Program-made: the position numbers and the translations under genes
Part shown: positions 61,463-64,000 of the stretch, piece by piece
Position numbering within the stretch: position 1 is the stretch's first letter
Layout: each line of letters begins with the position of its first letter
NCBI GenBank assembly: GCA_022843025.1
Contig: JALHOL010000001.1
Location: forward strand, 186,001-250,000
Source of the DNA: Paracoccaceae bacterium
GTDB lineage: Bacteria > Pseudomonadota > Alphaproteobacteria > Rhodobacterales > Rhodobacteraceae
DNA length: 64,000 nt
Direction: 5' to 3'
The notes under the pieces: model-generated
Databases searched by the model: none
What the model saw: only the letters and a program-made list of their open reading frames with translations
What the model was told of the DNA's origin: nothing

Positions 61463-64000
61463 ATGGCCTTTGTCGAATTGTCGGCCCTGTCGAATTTCAC
61501 CTTTCTTGTCGGGGCGTCGCATCCCGAGGAGTTGATTGCGCGTGCCGCCGAGATGGGGATGGCGGGGCTGGCGGTGGCGGATGTGAATTCCGTGGCGGGC
61601 ATCGTGCGGGCTCATGCGCGGGTGCGGGAACTGGCGCGGGTGGCGGCAGAGGAGGGGCGGGCGTGGGCCGGGACGCGGCTGATCCCGGCGGCGCGGATCG
61701 TGTTGCGGGACGGATTCACGGTGACCTGTCTGCCCGAGGATCGGGCGGGGTGGGGGCGGCTGTGCCGGATGATCTCACTCGGTCGGTTGCGGGTGGCGAA
61801 GGGGGCCTGTGATCTTGGGGTGGAAGACCTGCTGGATTGGGGCGCGGGGATGGTGCTGCTGATCCATCCGCCCGCGCGGGGGGAGATGGGGGCGTGGCGC
61901 GGAGTGGTGGGGCGGTTGGTGGCGCGGTTTCCCGGCGCGTGCCATCTGCTGATGGCGCCGCGCTATGACGGGCAGGATCGGGCGCGGTTTGCGCGGCTGG
62001 CGCGGCTGGCCGAGGGGGTGGGGGTGACCCCGGTGGCGAGTGCGCTGCCGATGATGCATCACGGATCGCGGCGGCGGATGGCTGATGTGCTGACGGCAAT
62101 CCGGCTGGGGGTGCGGGTGGATGCGCTGGGCCGCCGCGCGCTGCCCCATGCCGAGCAGCGGCTGCGGTCGGAGGCCGAGATGCTGCGCCTGTTTGCGGGC
62201 CATGAGGCGGCGGTGCATCGGGCGGGCGAGGTGGCGGCGCGCTTGCGGTTTTCGCTGGATGAGTTGCGCTATGAATACCCGTCCGAGGTGACGGGGGGCG
62301 AGACGGCGGCAGAGCGGTTGGCGCGGCTGGCCTGGGCTGGGCTGGACTGGCGCTATCCTGCCGGGGCGTCAGATCGGGTACGGGCGCAGATGGCGCATGA
62401 ACTACAGCTCATCGGGAAGCTGAAATACGAGCCCTATTTCCTGACCGTGCATGACATCGTGCAGTTTGCGCGGGGGCGGGGGATTCTGTGCCAGGGGCGG
62501 GGATCGGCGGCCAATTCGGTGGTGTGCTATGCGCTGGGGGTGACGTCGGTTTCCCCTGAGATTGGCACCATGGTGTTTGAGCGGTTCGTGTCGGAGGCGC
62601 GCAACGAGCCGCCGGACATCGACGTGGATTTCGAGCATGAGCGGCGCGAGGAGGTGATCCAGCACATCTATGCGCGCTACGGCCGGCACCGGGCGGGGCT
62701 GTGCGCCACGGTGATCCATTACCGGGGCAAGCGGGCGGTGCGCGAGGTGGGGCGCGCGATGGGGCTGACCGAGGATACGCTGGCGGCGATGTCGAGCCAG
62801 ATCTGGGGCTGGGGCGGGCCCGGGCAGATCACGGAGGTGCGGCTGCGCGAGATCGGGCTGGACCCGGCGGATCGGCGGCTGGCGCTGACGATGCAGATCA
62901 TCGACGAGATTCAGGGCTTTCCCCGGCATCTGAGCCAGCATGTCGGCGGGTTCATCATCACCGAGGGGCGGCTGGATGAGCTGGTGCCGGTGGAGAATGC
63001 CACGATGGAGGATCGGACCGTCATCTGCTGGGACAAGGATGACATTGATACCTTGGGCATCCTGAAGGTGGATGTGCTGGCGCTGGGGATGCTGACCTGC
63101 ATCCGCAAGGGGTTTGACCTGCTGGGCAAGCATCACCAGCTGCACCATACCCTTGCCAGCCTGCCCGCCGAGGATGCGGCGACCTATGACATGCTGTGCA
63201 AGGCCGATAGTCTGGGTGTGTTTCAGGTGGAAAGCCGGGCGCAGATGAATTTCCTGCCGCGGATGCGGCCGCGGACATTCTACGATCTGGTGATCCAGGT
63301 GGCGATCATCCGGCCTGGGCCGATTCAGGGGGATATGGTGCATCCCTTTCTGCGGCGGCGGAACGGGCAGGAGGTGGTTTCCTTTCCATCTGACGAATTG
63401 GGGCGGGTGCTGGGCAAGACGCTGGGCGTGCCGCTGTTCCAGGAGCAGGCGATGCAGATCGCCATCATCGGGGCAGGCTTCACGCCGACAGAGGCCGACC
63501 GTCTGCGCCGGTCGCTGGCGACGTTCAAGAAGCATGGGTCGGTCAGCGAGTTCCGGGATCGGTTCATGGAGGGGATGCTGGCGAAAGGATATGACGCAGA
63601 CTTTGCCGCGCGCTGTTTCGCGCAGATCGAGGGGTTCGGGAGTTACGGGTTCCCCGAAAGCCACGCGGCGAGTTTCGCGCTGCTGGTCTATGCCAGTGCG
63701 TGGCTGAAGCGGCATCATCCGGGGATTTTCGCCTGCGCGCTGCTGAACAGCCAGCCGATGGGGTTTTATGCGCCGGCCCAGATCGTGCGGGATGCGCGCG
63801 AGCATGGGGTGGTGGTGCGCCCGCCCTGCATCAATGCGAGCCATTGGGACAATGTGATGGAACCCGACGGGCGGGGCGGGTTGGCGCTGCGGCTGGGGCT
63901 GCGGCAGATCAAGGGCATGGCCGAGGATGAGGCGCAGTGGATCGTGGGGGCGCGGGGCAATGGCTATGTGGCGGTGGAGGATGTCTGGCGGCGGGCGGGG
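61463..64000 (+). CDS. dnaE2: error-prone DNA polymerase DnaE2 (3' truncated by window edge)
   Basis: The first 846 residues of a C-family polymerase; the frame is open to the last base. The PHP domain begins [41 protein letters not shown]. Polymerase motifs include [26 protein letters not shown] and the catalytic aspartates in [16 protein letters not shown] (residues ~383-397). [17 protein letters not shown], then [41 protein letters not shown] and [20 protein letters not shown] are typical of DnaE2. With ImuB it performs SOS mutagenic synthesis. The start has a weak ribosome binding site. Confidence 0.94.
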   Translation, partial: MAFVELSALSNFTFLVGASHPEELIARAAEMGMAGLAVADVNSVAGIVRAHARVRELARVAAEEGRAWAGTRLIPAARIVLRDGFTVTCLPEDRAGWGRLCRMISLGRLRVAKGACDLGVEDLLDWGAGMVLLIHPPARGEMGAWRGVVGRLVARFPGACHLLMAPRYDGQDRARFARLARLAEGVGVTPVASALPMMHHGSRRRMADVLTAIRLGVRVDALGRRALPHAEQRLRSEAEMLRLFAGHEAAVHRAGEVAARLRFSLDELRYEYPSEVTGGETAAERLARLAWAGLDWRYPAGASDRVRAQMAHELQLIGKLKYEPYFLTVHDIVQFARGRGILCQGRGSAANSVVCYALGVTSVSPEIGTMVFERFVSEARNEPPDIDVDFEHERREEVIQHIYARYGRHRAGLCATVIHYRGKRAVREVGRAMGLTEDTLAAMSSQIWGWGGPGQITEVRLREIGLDPADRRLALTMQIIDEIQGFPRHLSQHVGGFIITEGRLDELVPVENATMEDRTVICWDKDDIDTLGILKVDVLALGMLTCIRKGFDLLGKHHQLHHTLASLPAEDAATYDMLCKADSLGVFQVESRAQMNFLPRMRPRTFYDLVIQVAIIRPGPIQGDMVHPFLRRRNGQEVVSFPSDELGRVLGKTLGVPLFQEQAMQIAIIGAGFTPTEADRLRRSLATFKKHGSVSEFRDRFMEGMLAKGYDADFAARCFAQIEGFGSYGFPESHAASFALLVYASAWLKRHHPGIFACALLNSQPMGFYAPAQIVRDAREHGVVVRPPCINASHWDNVMEPDGRGGLALRLGLRQIKGMAEDEAQWIVGARGNGYVAVEDVWRRAG

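Overview
The window is GC-rich chromosomal DNA of an alphaproteobacterium, most likely a Rhodobacteraceae (Rhodobacter/Gemmobacter/Tabrizicola-like) genome. This rests on family content and order (rsfS-rlmH-gpmI-envC-like-ctpA-rppH, dapE/dapD, DUF2794, MbfA, a Hint_2 plus choice-of-anchor L locus) and on alphaproteobacterial control sites: direct-repeat LexA boxes GTTC-N7-GTTC and an Irr-type iron control element. Genes are tightly packed with many 4-bp overlaps. No rRNA, CRISPR array, transposase, integrase or prophage was seen. One tRNA-Pro(CGG) is present. The two edge genes are incomplete: an RTX protein at the left and dnaE2 at the right.

Layout. 0-4 kb: C-terminal part of an RTX calcium-binding protein, a LysR regulator and aspartate ammonia-lyase. 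3.4-9.1 kb: a minus-strand polyamine-type ABC operon (ATPase, Tat-exported binding protein, two permeases) ending in an SDR dehydrogenase, with a divergent LuxR-type regulator. 9.2-18.8 kb: tRNA-Pro, two tandem EamA exporters, and leucine genes leuB and leuC-leuD separated by two membrane-anchored LytTR regulators, a membrane protein and an exonuclease/phosphatase-fold protein. 19-25.7 kb: a SOUL protein, then rsfS, rlmH, gpmI, a degenerate EnvC-like LytM protein, the protease ctpA and rppH. 25.7-31.4 kb: an LLM flavin monooxygenase, a His-rich/HupE/transmembrane-anchor trio (probable metal uptake), a NYN-LOTUS protein, a YbaK deacylase and glutathione-dependent formaldehyde dehydrogenase. 31.6-35 kb: an I78 inhibitor lipoprotein, cytochrome c', SOS-controlled imuB and an MqsRA toxin-antitoxin pair. 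35-41.7 kb: peroxiredoxin, FAD oxidoreductase, rsmD, HAD phosphatase, L,D-transpeptidase, nitroreductase and the iron exporter mbfA. 41.7-47.6 kb: a 48-aa secreted peptide behind three operators, DUF2794, a candidate sRNA, asparaginase, an IalB-like protein, a ParDE pair, rlmN and a CPA2 antiporter. 47.8-54.7 kb: a YcaQ/AlkX-like protein, MltB-type transglycosylase, RNase R, GNAT and dapE. 54.8-59.6 kb: a Hint-domain surface-protein island between dapE and dapD. 59.6-64 kb: dapD, a LOG protein and SOS-controlled dnaE2.

How the genes fit together. The translesion mutasome is split: imuB and dnaE2 lie 29 kb apart, each with its own LexA box, and imuA is not in the window. The Hint island has two paralogous choice-of-anchor L/Hint proteins sharing a TTAA-N6-TTAAC promoter motif and a partner whose Hint domain has lost its key residues. 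Non-coding elements also stand out: a 12-bp-period repeat ahead of two cell-envelope loci, a cluster of palindromes, orientation-consistent repeats 3' of genes, and a hairpin lying exactly between a Shine-Dalgarno sequence and the rppH start. All functions are read from sequence features and family knowledge; no database search was possible.
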